Of a stretch of DNA of 28,468 nt, positions 1 to 11,700 are shown piece after piece; within the stretch, counting starts at the first letter, position 1; every line of letters starts with the position of its first letter. Under the pieces are notes generated by a model. That model searched no databases. It was not told the origin of the DNA and saw nothing but the letters and a program-made list of their open reading frames with translations. The stretch lies in assembly GCA_964058845.1 (NCBI GenBank), contig CAXKVR010000020.1, positions 1-28,468 of the forward strand. The letters are read 5' to 3'. The DNA comes from Carex sylvatica (taxonomy: Eukaryota; Streptophyta; Magnoliopsida; Poales; Cyperaceae). Made by a program: the position numbers and the translations under genes.

Positions 1-1219
1 GATCCGCTCCTGTCGACCATTCATAATTTTGCAAACCAAGCATATTATGAGTCGTGGATATTTTCGCAGCCGCTTGTTTGTTGCGCTCGCTCACGGAATT
101 TAGAAATGTGATGCTTTCATGCGTTTAAGGAGGACCGTGGCGTGTCCGCATTTGAAAGAGACCAAATGTCCCCGCATCATTTTGAAAATTAGGATATTTT
201 ATACTGGGAAAAGTATGTGTTGTTATGATTTGGGAAAACTTAAAAAGTGAACTAAATTTGAATGGATAAACATGTCTATGAATTTTGATTTTCAATACAT
301 TAGTGTAATGAAAATAAATAAATTATTGTATTTATTTCTTCGAACCTCATTTAATTTATTGATTTTGGTTTTTAATAAATTTATCATCAGTACAATTTTT
401 ATTTATAATTATACAGTTTCTAAATTATTATTTCAATTTATATGGTTAAAATAATTAATACAACTCCATAAAATAGAAATAACAACTTTCACCTTTGAAC
501 AAATTACAGTCACAATATTTTTTTTCGAACCGAATGACAAATTATTTGGCTGACCGAATTATTCACAAATAAAACACGAAGTACTAATTATCTACGAAAA
601 AAACAACTCTTTTAATTTTTTTTGAGTTATTTTGAGTTATTTTTTTTTACTTTCTCATAATACTAAAATATTTTTGAATTATACTAAATTATTTTCAAAT
701 TACAAACTTTTAAGTCCAATCCGAATAATTCATTTATCATTGTGACCTGCATTACATCCAAACAATATTTTACTTCACTTTTCCATCCATTTCCATTTTA
801 TTTTTTATTTTTATTAAATTTCCATTTTAATATAGAATCCCGAAATTTGCGTTGTTGAATTCTATTTCCGAGAGATTTCATCCCATATAATACAACGATA
901 AACAAATCATACAATCTCGTAACAGCCAAAGCATTCTTAAGACTCTTTAAGTCCCAACTCCCGGTCAACGCGGGTAAATATATTGATAGAGATGTTTTCA
1001 CTTCATACAGCGCACCAATCAAATAATTTTTCATTTATTTTCTATTGATCCTGCACTGCATGAAGATAAACCGCCTATGTCAATATCTTTACCGGGTCAA
1101 AAGTACTCAAGCCGACGGAGTCCTCTACCCGATAGAATTATTCAATTGCACGCTCTAAACAGCTCGCGCCAGTCCACAGACAGTTTTCAAGACTTCGGTA
1201 AACGAAGAACTTTTCAGCG
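1..1219. other. Upstream region of gene 1, no gene recognised
   Basis: No gene is supported here. Positions 1-180 are less AT-rich than the rest and could be the edge of an unrelated unit cut by the window. From 200 to 800 the DNA is low-complexity AT-rich. A 78-codon minus-strand open frame (798-1034) resembles nothing I know. The stretch 1040-1219 presumably holds the promoter and 5' leader of gene 1. It includes an ATG at 1077 opening an out-of-frame ORF to 1340, which would be an overlapping uORF only if transcription begins upstream of it. Confidence 0.5.
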
Positions 1220-4200
1220 ATGGCGTCGCTCTCTTCCGATGGAGGCGGAGGCAGGAGAAGAGCTTCGATCTCCACCGAGACTCCTGACAGGTGGGACCCA
1301 TTCTCTTCCGACCACCGCCGAAACTTATCCGGTGGAGTAAATGGAGGCGGAGGCAGGAGAAGAGCGTCGACCTCCACTGCGACTCCTGACAGGTGGGACC
1401 CAACCGCCAGTCCGTTCTCCACTTCTTCGGCTGCCACGGTTGAGAAGAGGCAGCTGAAGGTTGGGGGTTTCTTCAAGTCCATGCGGCTTTGCTTTGGTGT
1501 CTCTGAGAAGGCGTCGTCGGCTCCGGAGACCATGTCCAAGAATTCCTCCTGTCAGTTTCTGATTCTTTTCTTTTCGTGTTTTTGTTTAGTGTAAATGATT
1601 GTACACCAATAACTTGAGAACCATACTTCCTTCTAGAAGGTGCGGTTCCATGATTTCATAAATTTCAAAAGGATTAAAATATTAAATGCATATTCAAAAG
1701 CTATTCATTTTTTAAGGTTTGGAGCTTTCAAAATGAGTTAATTTGGTGCGTTTTTATTTAATCAACACTCATGTTTTCATGTCAGCAGCACAATTTCGTA
1801 GCCCATACAGTGGTTCATACAACACAAGGGGAAAGCAATCGGGTAGAAATGCATTTGGCAACTTCACAAATGATTTCCAGAGTTGTGTTTTCACCATGGA
1901 AGAGATCTTGCGTGCAACGAAGAACTTCTCCCCTGGACTCAAGATTGGACAAGGAGGGTTTGGCACGGTGTTCAAAGGGACACTTGATGATGGTACACTT
2001 GTCGCAGTTAAACGTGCCAAAAGGGTCAGAATTCCTTTTTTTGGATCTTAGATGGACTTACAACGAGTGATTTTCATCTTTGGAGATATCAATTATACAA
2101 TTTGACAAAGTGCCAATGCAGTTCGAGTGTATATAAACCTGGAATTCTCATAGGTTTTTCAATGGCCTGGTTGCCATGCTGTTTAGTTAAATAATGGCCT
2201 TTTTACATCCTTTAGCTGCCAGCAGTCGAAGTAATGTCAAAACCTTAGGCTGCTAAGTAAAATAATGGCCGAGCTGTTAAATTCAGCAATGGGATTTCTA
2301 ACTTTGCAATTTTACAAATGTCGTAGGTAGTTTGTTAATTTCAGGAGTTAATTTTTCCAAATTGAAAAAGTCATTCATGCGGGGAACTCAATTGGTATTT
2401 ATAATCAGATTATTCAATTTTATTCCAAAATCTAAAAACATCTATTTATTCTGTTTTGATGTCCTGCTATTTACATGAAACCTCAATTTACCAGAAAAGA
2501 AATCATGCAACCATATAAGATATGTACCAATATCATGATGGTAATAGATCTGTTATACATTAGTACCATATGACTTGTTTTGGGTATCCTTTTTCTCTTT
2601 AATGGACCTTTTTATGCATATCACATCAGCAATTGATCGAGTTTTATTTTATCTATTTGGGCAAGAAAAGGAGCCCAAACAATAACTTTCGATTTCTCTT
2701 CTATTCAGAGTCTATATAACCCTCACGTGTGCGTGGAGTTTAAAAGTGAGGTAAAGATAATGGCTGAAGTAGAGCATTTAAATCTCGTCCGGTTCTATGG
2801 ATACCTTGAGCAAGGAGATGAAAGGATCGTCGTTGTGGAGTATGTACCAAATGGAACATTACGGAATCACTTGGATGGTACGTGAAATCAGGTCCGGTAT
2901 ATATATATAGAGGAAAATGCTAATATGCTATGCGTAGCATAGAGGACCTCCGTGCAACGGCTCAATATTTGAGTTTTTAAAATCCTAACAGTCGATCTGA
3001 ACAGTTCAACATGATCTCCATATGAATATGTACTTGCTTACCAAATTTTACATTTTTTAGAATTTTTTTACTATTTTTTTAGATAGGTAGAAAATCACTT
3101 GATCTGAAAAACTTACATAAGTATACGAGGGTATATGCTTATAAGTTATTTTTCCGTTTTCAAAATCCAAAAAGTCGATCTAAACCGTTAGATGTGATCT
3201 CTATATTGAAATGTGCTTGGAGATCAAATTTTACATTTTTCTGAATTTTTTAACTATTTATTAAGCCACTTTGAAAATCGCTAATCCAACGGTGGCTTAA
3301 TAAAACATTAAAATCAGAAGCCACGATCAGCGATTTTCAAAGTGGCTTAATAAATAGTAAAAAAATTCAGAAAAATGTAAAATTTGATCTCCAAGCACAT
3401 TTCAATATAGAGATCACATCTAACAGTTCAGATCAACTTTTTGGATTTTGAAAACACAAAAATGACTTATAAGCATATGTCCCCATATGCTTATGAAAGT
3501 AGAGTAGCCAACCTCTATACACATATATATATATATGCTGACCAAACATTTTGTCCCTTGTATATAATTTTATCTTGTTTTGTTTTCCCAATTTTATCTT
3601 TCGAGTAGAATCCAAATCCAAGTTCTGATAAAAAATCTCATGAACTGTTTTGGCTTCAGGTCTGGTGCAGGTTCCATTCAGATCCTAATACTTACAAGTC
3701 TAATGCATTACTTTGCCGCACTTTGCATTTTTTTTCTAATTTGATTGTTTGGCCCTTTTTCATTTTGGCTTTATATTTAACTTTACCATAATTGTTTGTC
3801 AAGAGCCTAGTCAGCATTTTGAGCTAGTATTTTTTAAAAACCAGGCAGTACAATAAGTTTTAGTTATGTGCAGCTTACTTGGCTGAGGTATATATAATGT
3901 ATTATGCAGGACATCAGGGTAAATGGCTAGACATGGGTGCACGTCTAGATGTCGCAATTGACGTTGCTCATGCCATCACTTATCTCCACATGTATGCAGG
4001 TATATGTTTGTACTTATCATATCCACACCTGACATTTGGCAATCCTCTCCCCATTTTATATGTTGCTTGTTTTCTTTTATATTTCATAGTGCAGGCCCAA
4101 AACAAGGTGAGGATTGACTAAGCCTTTAAATTAAATTCTATCTTTAAAATTATATTTTGTGATTGAGTGCTATTTCATGTAGACCCCTGCAAATTAAAAG

Positions 4201-5411
4201 TACTAAGCTAAGTTTATCTTCATTATTTTTCCAGATCATCCGATAATCCACAGAGATATAAAGGCATCCAACATCCTTATTACTGAAACCATGCGTGCGA
4301 AGGTTGCTGATTTTGGTTTTGCACGGTTCGGATCGGGTGATTCTGATTCTGGTGTGACCCATGTTTCGACCCAAGTCAAAGGAACTGCCGGTTATCTTGA
4401 CCCAGAGTATCTGAAGACTTACCACTTGACTGAGAAAAGCGACGTGTATTCCTTTGGCGTGTTATTGGTGGAGCTGGTATCAGGTCGAAGGCCAATAGAG
4501 CCCAAGAGAGAACTTCAAGCAAAAATAACAGCAAAATGGGTATATTTATTTCTTGCTCCTTTTTGTAGTTTATTTACCTTTTCTTTAATGCCTGATTATG
4601 ACCCACTACCTTCCTTTTGTGAATTCACTTCTACTTCTTTATGTGCTAAATTTTTTGGTTTTGTAGGAGCTCTAATTGGGTAGTGTATTTATTTTTTGTT
4701 AATTTTCTGTCCTTTTTTTTAAAAATTTTTTTGCCAACAGAAGGTCCTTATCGATAAAGTCCTCTTATAGTTGTATCAAAAGGACTGCTACTTTACTGAG
4801 AAACTAAGAGTTAGCTCTCTACTATCATTTGTGGTTTTAGTCTGTTCGATTTTTATTTCCTTTTTGCCCCACTTTGTTCCTTTGCAAGAAGCAGTTGTCT
4901 TTGCAAAAGAAACTTTTTCTGATATCGAAGATCAAGATCAGAGATTGCCATTAAATTTCTGTTAAATTAAGATGATTTCTTTTACTTTCTTTCAGAAAAT
5001 TTTCTCTGCAGTCTCTTTCGTAGTTATTGTGCAATGCTTAATGTGTCTCAACTGTGTCAACAGATATCCAAATTATGTTTGGTAGGCACAAAAATGGTCA
5101 CAGAACAGTCAACATTTATATAAATGACCGAAGACATAAGCACTTAGATGAAGTTTACGTTAATTACACAAACAAACAGAACAACAAATGTTTACATATG
5201 GTTTGAACAGGCAATGAAGAAGTTCACAGAGGGAGAGTCAATAGAGGTTCTGGACCCTTCTCTTCCCAGAAATGAGGCAACCATTGTGGCACTGGAGAGG
5301 GTACTGGAGCTCTCCTTTACTTGTCTGGGTCCAGAAAGAAAGGATAGGCCCAGCATGAGGCGGTGTGCTGAGATCCTCTGGAATGTTCGGAAGGATTTCA
5401 GAGACCTATAA
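1220..5411 (+). CDS. CRCK: Gene 1: CRCK-type receptor-like cytoplasmic kinase, catalytically complete (6 exons)
   Basis: Serine/threonine kinase of the calmodulin-binding receptor-like cytoplasmic kinase type, expected in the cytoplasm or at the plasma membrane. Exons: 1220-1550, 1786-2024, 2709-2877, 3910-3999, 4235-4539, 5211-5411, giving 444 residues. The phases join without a stop and every intron is GT-AG (introns 1 and 2 use GTCAG donors). Motifs: glycine loop GQGGFG at 165-170, VAVK with Lys186, alpha-C Glu204, HRD at 282-284, DFG at 302-304, then [10 protein letters not shown] and DVYSFG. No transmembrane segment is visible, which fits a cytoplasmic kinase. The basic KRAKR after the catalytic lysine is typical of CRCKs; Ca2+/calmodulin binding is known for the family but inferred here. 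The ATG at 1220 has G at -3 and +4. Residues 8-27 and 42-61 are a duplicated unit. It is the only member of the array with all catalytic residues. The family assignment is firm; the exact orthologue is not. Confidence 0.93.
1241..1402 (+). repeat. Duplicated 60-bp coding unit in exon 1 of gene 1
   Basis: Copies at 1241-1300 and 1343-1402 differ at about four of 60 positions and sit 102 bp apart, a multiple of three, so both read in the kinase frame. Each encodes GGGGRRRAS followed by STxTPDRWDP. The R-R-x-S core is a typical target of basophilic kinases; that role is inference. Confidence 0.9.
2911..3515. mobile_element. Foldback MITE-like element in intron 3 of gene 1
   Basis: Two near-identical arms of about 160 bp (about 3121-3282 and 3329-3485) face each other across a short loop. 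The centre itself has GGTGGCTT facing AAGCCACG. A third, more diverged copy of the arm lies in direct orientation at about 2955-3085. Outer ends resemble each other (GAGG..GCTA against the complement of 3503-3515), but the flanks are TA-rich, so no target duplication can be fixed. A related diverged sequence lies near 19185-19440. No coding capacity. Confidence 0.75.
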
Positions 5412-6926
5412 TTATGCTTCATCAGATTCAGTTGGCAAAATTTCTGACAGTAAATAGTTATTTACTTAAGGTAGAAAATGAGTTCAGTAATTACTGATAG
5501 AGGTAAGCATGAATTCTTTTCGGTTTGGTTTCTTGTTTTGTTTCGTTTTTTTTTTATAATTAGGATCAATTGAGTCTAGTTTAGCCTTAATAGTAGTCTG
5601 GGATTCTGGATAACTCTGAACCAATCTGATACTGTTGTTTTGTTTCAGTGCTTGGTAGTTACTGGTCCTATATGGCTTGTTAGTCCTTTCCGACACGAGA
5701 AAAAGATTTGCAAATTGTTGTTACTGGCTGTACTGAGTTCGAAGCTACATTTAATAACAGCCAAATTGCAATCATTCATAGGGGAGAAACACATGGATCA
5801 TATTGTTGATCAAAACAAAGTTGTAAGGGTAAAACTATAATTTGTTGTAAAGATAGAAGATTATAGACTAATTTTTGTTAACGTATAAAGTATAGGAACT
5901 GCTAGTGATGTTTGGGTTATCTTTTGTGTATATTAGGGGTTTCGCGTGTGTTTGGTAGAATGGAATGCATGCATAATTTTTCTATGTAATTTATTATTTC
6001 GATCTTTATAAGCTGTACTAGATAATATCACTCTTGACTTATATCATAATTCTTGGACCAAAGTCGAATAGTGTTTTTGAATTTTGAAGATAGCATGTAT
6101 GGTTTCATGTAAAAACTAGAGATGTTTTTATGGCACAATAATGTTAGTTTGTTGTCTACTCAAACCGGAGTGCCACTAAATTGATAAAAAATTATCACCA
6201 AATGTGGCCAAATCACGTTTTCCTGGCATAATATATTTTCTTGTCTTCCTTTTAAATTGAGACATTTGTTAAACTCCCTTTTGATGTAATATATTTTCTT
6301 ATCTTCATTGTGGCTTGTCTGTAGTTTTGGTAGTGTTTAGCAATTCAATTATATGGAGATATTATCTGTTCTCTTCGAAAATGCAAATCTTATATCTTAT
6401 TCTTTATTGACGGTACAATCCAAGCTTATCTGGTATTCCAATCCCACTAGCTTTGACTTCGATAGAAAGTTTTAGATTAATTATTTTCAATTCAATAAAA
6501 AATCTAAGTACACTTTGTCTACATTTTGTGCCAGGTGTCCAAAGATTAATGAAGGACTACATTTCTAAAATTTACTAACTAGTTGACATTATATTTAATA
6601 ATATTTGCTTAGAAAGGACTTTTGATTGCAAACTTAAGAGGCAAGTACAGGTCAAGCATTTTGTTTAAAAATAACAACCCTGGTAACCATCCTTATGAAT
6701 CCACCTAAAATTTTCATACTTTTAATGCATCTTGAAATACATATTTAACTATTGCATAATGCTCACTTTCTTATTATGTAATGGATGCCAATTTATTACA
6801 TAATACTCTCTTGATGTGGCTTAGTTGTTATCCTAGTTTCTGTTGAAGTTTTACTTTTCTGTTTGTGCCTGTGGTGCACCGAATTTATACTGTCTTGATT
6901 TTCTTTTTTGCTTAGCGTCTGTGATG
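5412..6926. other. 3' flank of gene 1 and intergenic DNA
   Basis: The first few hundred bases are probably the 3' untranslated region of gene 1. I see no canonical AATAAA close to the stop. The rest is AT-rich DNA without kinase homology or a convincing ORF; two short open frames at 5484-5840 have no recognisable content. Confidence 0.5.
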
Positions 6927-8184
6927 GAATTTTTTTTATAAACCATAATTAATTAAATTAATTTTATCAAAGCAGCATGATTACTTTTTTTTTTTACAAA
7001 AACCATAAGGACCGAATCCCCAATTCAGTTTCCAAATTTTACTTTTTTATGTACTAAATTGGGAACTCGGTCTTGCCTTATTTTCCAGCTTTTTGTGGAC
7101 TCAGTCATAGAAAATTCAATAGACTACTCGGTCTCCATTTTTTTTTTAAATACCCTTCTTCTCCCTCCAAAAAAATATTAACATGCATGACATGCAAATC
7201 CAACTAAATATATAACATTCATTCGATTACTCTACATTATTCTACAATTACACTACAAAAATCTAAATTAAACTAAAAAAATAAATCATTCAACAATTAA
7301 TTTATACTACATGCAAAAAGCTAAATTACTCTACATGCAAACTAAAAAATTATACAATTAATAATTACACTCTACATAAACTTAAATTTCACTAATTTTT
7401 TTTGAACAATTAAAAAGCTAAATTGCAAACTAAAAAATTATACAATTAATAATTACACTACAAAAACCTAAATTATACTAAACAAAATACCGGTCTTTGT
7501 ATGCCTACCGTTGATAGAAAAATTAAATTGAATTTTTGAGGCACTAAACGACGTTTTTTTTGTAATTCTGATGCTTCGGTTGTTCGGGGAAAATCCCGGG
7601 CAAAATTCGAATTCGTCTCGTCCCCCATTTTTTGAAAAGTGGTCATACGCACAAATCCGACTTTCCTAGTCAAAGTTATGGCTGTTTAAAGTTTTTTTAA
7701 ACGCTGAACTTTAGAAATTCATAACTAATTGTAGAAAAATTCAAATAAATTAAAATTTGTGTCAATTCTGTGTTTTTTTTGAATGGTCTACATGCCGGTG
7801 TAATCACTTTTTGAATGCTCTACATTAAGTTGGATAGTAATAAAAATGTCAGTAAATTACTTTACATGTAAACTAAAAAATTCTACAATTAATAATTACA
7901 CTACAAAAATCTAAATTACACTAAACAAAAACTTAAATCACAGTTTAAAAAAAATCATGGAACTGAATAGTTTATTCTGTCCCAAGAAAAATATGTTTCT
8001 ACACACATGGCCACACCAAAATGTTCAAAATAAAGAGAGACTGAATCCCCAATTCGGTCTAGAAAAAAATAATTTGGAGATCGAATTGAAAATTTGATCC
8101 TTATAATTTTAAAAAAATAAAATAAAATAATCATGCTGCTTTGTTAAAATTAATTTAATTAATTATGGTTTATAAAAAAAATTC
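6927..8184. mobile_element. Non-autonomous foldback Mutator-like element
   Basis: The element starts with GAATTTTTTTTATAAACC and ends with its exact complement. The terminal arms stay similar for about 145 bp, including the segment with AGCAGCATGATTA. It is flanked by a perfect 9-bp direct repeat TCTGTGATG at 6918-6926 and 8185-8193, the duplication length of Mutator-like transposases. The interior is AT-rich with short internal repeats (ACTAAAAAATTATACAATT and similar) and encodes no transposase. Part of it, about 7720-7830, matches the element at 20676-22212, so both belong to one family. Confidence 0.85.
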
Positions 8185-8269
8185 TCTGTGATGCACCGAA
8201 TTACATAAGACGGTTAAATTTCATCTAATGAAACGAGCTTTTGCTTTTTTTTCACAAAAAAAAAAAAAT

Positions 8270-8441
8270 ATATTCTTCTTGCAACAAAATGTGAGCGAGT
8301 CTAGAAGAGAGCTTGCTTTCTTCCTCGACCAATAGCTATTGCCAATTGCGTCGTCAGACGCAGTCGCTCTTCTCCTCCCGCATTGTTATCTCCGTCAAGG
8401 CACTGATACCATGCCTTCTTCTCCAACCCCAATCCATAACC
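8270..8441 (+). promoter_or_regulatory. Gene 2 leader, homologous to the gene 3 leader
   Basis: This segment (GTCTAGAAGAGAGCTTGC onward) closely matches 16037-16190 upstream of gene 3, with small indels, up to the shared TGATACCATGCC. It is probably proximal promoter plus 5' untranslated region duplicated together with the genes. Gene 4 does not show it. The transcription start cannot be placed. Confidence 0.6.
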
Positions 8442-8707
8442 ATGCTAAAGAAGAGCAGGAGCTGATCCAACTCCCAACCCCAACCCGAATCCGATTCAGC
8501 TATGGGTTCTACTTCTGTGGAGGCAGAAGACGCCAAAAGAAACAACGGAAGCCCGACGCCTTCACGCGAGGGCGACTCCCGCAATTCGGTCGAAGAAGCA
8601 GCGACAGCCAGCGACAGCTGCAGCGGCCGAACCGTAGTTTCTCGCAACTCAATTGTAGAAATCCCAAATGCCATCCACAGCTGGAGCGGGCAGATGGCTA
8701 TCACTAG
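8411..8707 (+). other. Out-of-frame upstream ORF overlapping the gene 2 start
   Basis: The first ATG of the conserved leader (8411, A at -3) opens a 98-codon frame that runs past the gene 2 start at 8502 in another phase. Gene 3 has the same ATG and frame (16160-16516). If present in the mRNA it would depress initiation at 8502 unless bypassed. Translation is not shown. Confidence 0.4.
8442..8465 (+). other. Seven-codon relic of the ancestral N-terminus (MLKKSRS, then stop)
   Basis: This ATG aligns with the start of gene 3 at 16191. Relative to the gene 3 motif MLKKSKSKVSW, three codons are missing and the Trp codon TGG is TGA at 8463-8465. The frame is the same as the gene 2 coding frame, so it is a truncated original start that now acts at most as a small uORF. 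Confidence 0.65.
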
Positions 8708-11700
8708 CAACCCCAGCGTGCATAGGCCAAGCTGGGCTGACATGTGGGCTGGGGCCCGGAGCCGGAGGTCAGCGCTACTGCCACCGAGCAGTGATAGCAG
8801 CAGCAGACGGAGTTGGAGACTGTCGTTTTCGGTTTCAAAACGGAGGCAGGATGGGATGCTGCCAGTGACTGGTAGCAATGCTGGTTGGAGGTCACAGTTT
8901 TCGTTTTTGAATAGAAGGAAGGATGTGCAGGATCAGGGATGTGGGTCCCACAAGACGAACATTCAGTTGCCAAAATGCTTCATGCACAACTGGTTCAGTA
9001 AGAAAAACCGGGCGAGCACCGGTCCCGTGGTGCCGTTAGATTCCCGTGAGCATCTCTCTCATTCCGAAAACACTCTTATTTAAGAAAAACTGGAAACAAG
9101 GATCAGTACCTGCCTGTAGATTTAAACCCAACATTAGATTTTTTTTTTTTAAAGTTTGAGGATAAAACGCCAAATCGCAATGTTAGATTCTGTTAATATT
9201 TGATTAACTAGTCAAATACAATTTTAAAATTTGACAGCAAATTTTCAATTTGAGGAAGATTCTACTGCATCGCGTCATCGAGATTTCAATATTAAAGACA
9301 TACATAAAGCGACCAATAAGTTCAACCCCACATCACTTCTGGGACAAGGTTGGTGCAGCGCTGTCTATACTGGGATGCTGAAGGTTGGCAACCTAAAAGA
9401 ACCAACACTTGTCGTAATTAAGCGCACGAGAAAGGTAACCGATAGTAGTGCTTGATAACTTTTTTTTTTTTGGGTTTAGGTTATGTGCTGCAAATCTTCA
9501 TATACATAGGGGTGTTCATTGGGTCGGATTGGTTAAAACGAATTAAAATAGCCAACCAAAATTTTATTCATTTTTTTTAAAATATGACCGAACCAACTGA
9601 ATTAAACTTGTCAACCAAATAACAACCAAACCAAAATAACCAAAGTAAATTTCAGTTTGTTTGGTTGAACCGAAATAAGAGAGATTCAGTTTAAAAAGAT
9701 CAAAACTTAATGCATATACAAATACACTTAATAATCATAGAAATAAATATGAATTATATATACCAGTTGTTGACATTACACACATTGTTCAATTCCATAC
9801 AAAATATGTAGATGTTCTAAAATATCCAAACCAATTTTTTTCTTCATTTTAGTCCAAAAAAAGTCAACAAATCATCGATCACACTAAAGCATGGATTTGA
9901 ACCATATAGAGTTTGGCCGGTCAGTATTTTCAGTTTGAAAAATCTAAACCGAACCAAATACAAAAAACAAAGTAGTTCAAAAATTCAACCGAACCGATTT
10001 ATTTAAACTGAAAAACCGAACTATTTAATCCAAACTTTTTCGGTTCGGTTAAAAACCAAATAAACCGAACCCAATGAACACCCCTACATATACATACCTT
10101 AGCCTAAGCTAGTTTATCTCTACAAGAAACAAATTTCTAAAATACTGTGCATGGATCGATACTAGAAAGGCTATTATTAATTCTCACTAGTAAACTACAG
10201 ATATTCCAGATCCATCTTTTTCATTGATTTTTCCCCTTGGTAGCTGACTTACTGATGATCTGTTCAGCCTGTGTGTAGCCCCCATGATGCATCAGAGTTT
10301 CGGTTCCAGACTGCAATTTCGACATTGAGGCTTTTGGATGATCCGAATTTGGTCAAGCTCTATGGATACTTGGATTACAAGAATGAGAGGATATTTATTC
10401 TTGAATACATTCCACATGGAAATTTAAGAGAACATCTAGATGGTAATTTCTGGGACATTTTTTTTCCAGCTTGGCTTACATTCTTTAGTCCTAAAGTTTG
10501 TTTTGTTAAATCTCAATATAACAATTCTAGATTAGGAATGATATAATAAGAAAGGTTGCTTGTTTTTACTTCTTCAAGCTTGAGACCTCAGGCAACAAGA
10601 GCTCATTTGATTTGCTAAACACATGATATTGTTTTTAAAAATCATATATGAACAAAGTTCAGTCAAACAAATGTTCCTACTTAAACATACGATGGACTTT
10701 GAAAATCTAGCTACCATAATTGTCTTTTTACTTCTTGTTTGGTCAACCCAGGTAAGTTTTGGTTTAAAGCAACATTCTTTTTTCCTACATGCTGTGTCTT
10801 TCTATTGTTCAAAATGAAGTTTAGCGTAACAAAATATGATTGCAGGTGTATATGGAATTTTTCTGGGTTTTTTGACACGACTCACCATTGCAATAGATGT
10901 CGCATCAGCCATTTCATATCTTCACACATACTTTGATGGTAATTTGAAAACACGTTGCCTTTAGCAATACTTTCCTCTACTTGTCACTTTTGTATTTTAC
11001 CAAGAAGTGTTTGGGTCCGGATCCTCTAAGGTAACTCCAACTTTGAGTTTAGATCCAGACCGTCCGAAAATAAATAAATCAAATTCATATACGAACCTCA
11101 TATGTCAGACGATTATATAGGTTAGAATTCACAGGGCCCCTCTAATATTCATGTGGATTCTGATTGGATGGTTCAGATTCAAACTCAAAGTTTGAGTTAA
11201 CCTCAGGGGATCGGAATTTGAAATGTTTAGGCGAGCATTCTCCAAAATTCAAGTTATTTAATAATCCATAGTAGTTCATTTTGTTACATCTTTTTAAAGG
11301 AGATACTTTTTAGCCAGTAAATGCATGTTTGCGGCTTTTGCAAGTAAGGTCTACCTTTCTTATGTTAGGTGTTATTCATGCACATGATAAAACACTGAAA
11401 GGGTAAAGCTTGCATAGAACAATCTAAAGAGTGAAGTTGTCCATACATTATAGATCTACTATGCAACAAGCAAAACATTAAACAGCAAACTTTTACTCAT
11501 GCAGGTCATCCAAGTCATCCAATTGTACATGGAAACATTAAATCTTCCAATATTTTGATCACTGAAGATAATCGGGCGAAAGTTTCTGATTACGGATTTG
11601 CATATGCATTCAATGATAGAGTGATAGATGTTTCTTCGCACATATTTGGTGGTTATCTCGATCCTGTATACACCGACACTTATATCTTTACAGAAAAGAG

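Noticed and set aside
798..1034. 78-codon minus-strand ORF upstream of gene 1
   Set aside because: No recognisable domain, AT-rich ends, and lies in the likely promoter region. It could be a relic, but I cannot support a gene.
1138..1539. Minus-strand ORF of 133 codons over gene 1 exon 1
   Set aside because: It is the antisense of a repetitive coding exon; the duplicated unit keeps it open. The + strand has correct splicing and homology.
7473..7673. 66-codon minus-strand ORF
   Set aside because: Inside a foldback element; no transposase similarity that I can see.
8339..8707. Treating the 122-codon frame as the gene 2 N-terminus
   Set aside because: It begins at a non-ATG codon, is out of frame with the splice junction at 9045, and ends before it. 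Only the 8502 frame gives the phase shared by the paralogues.
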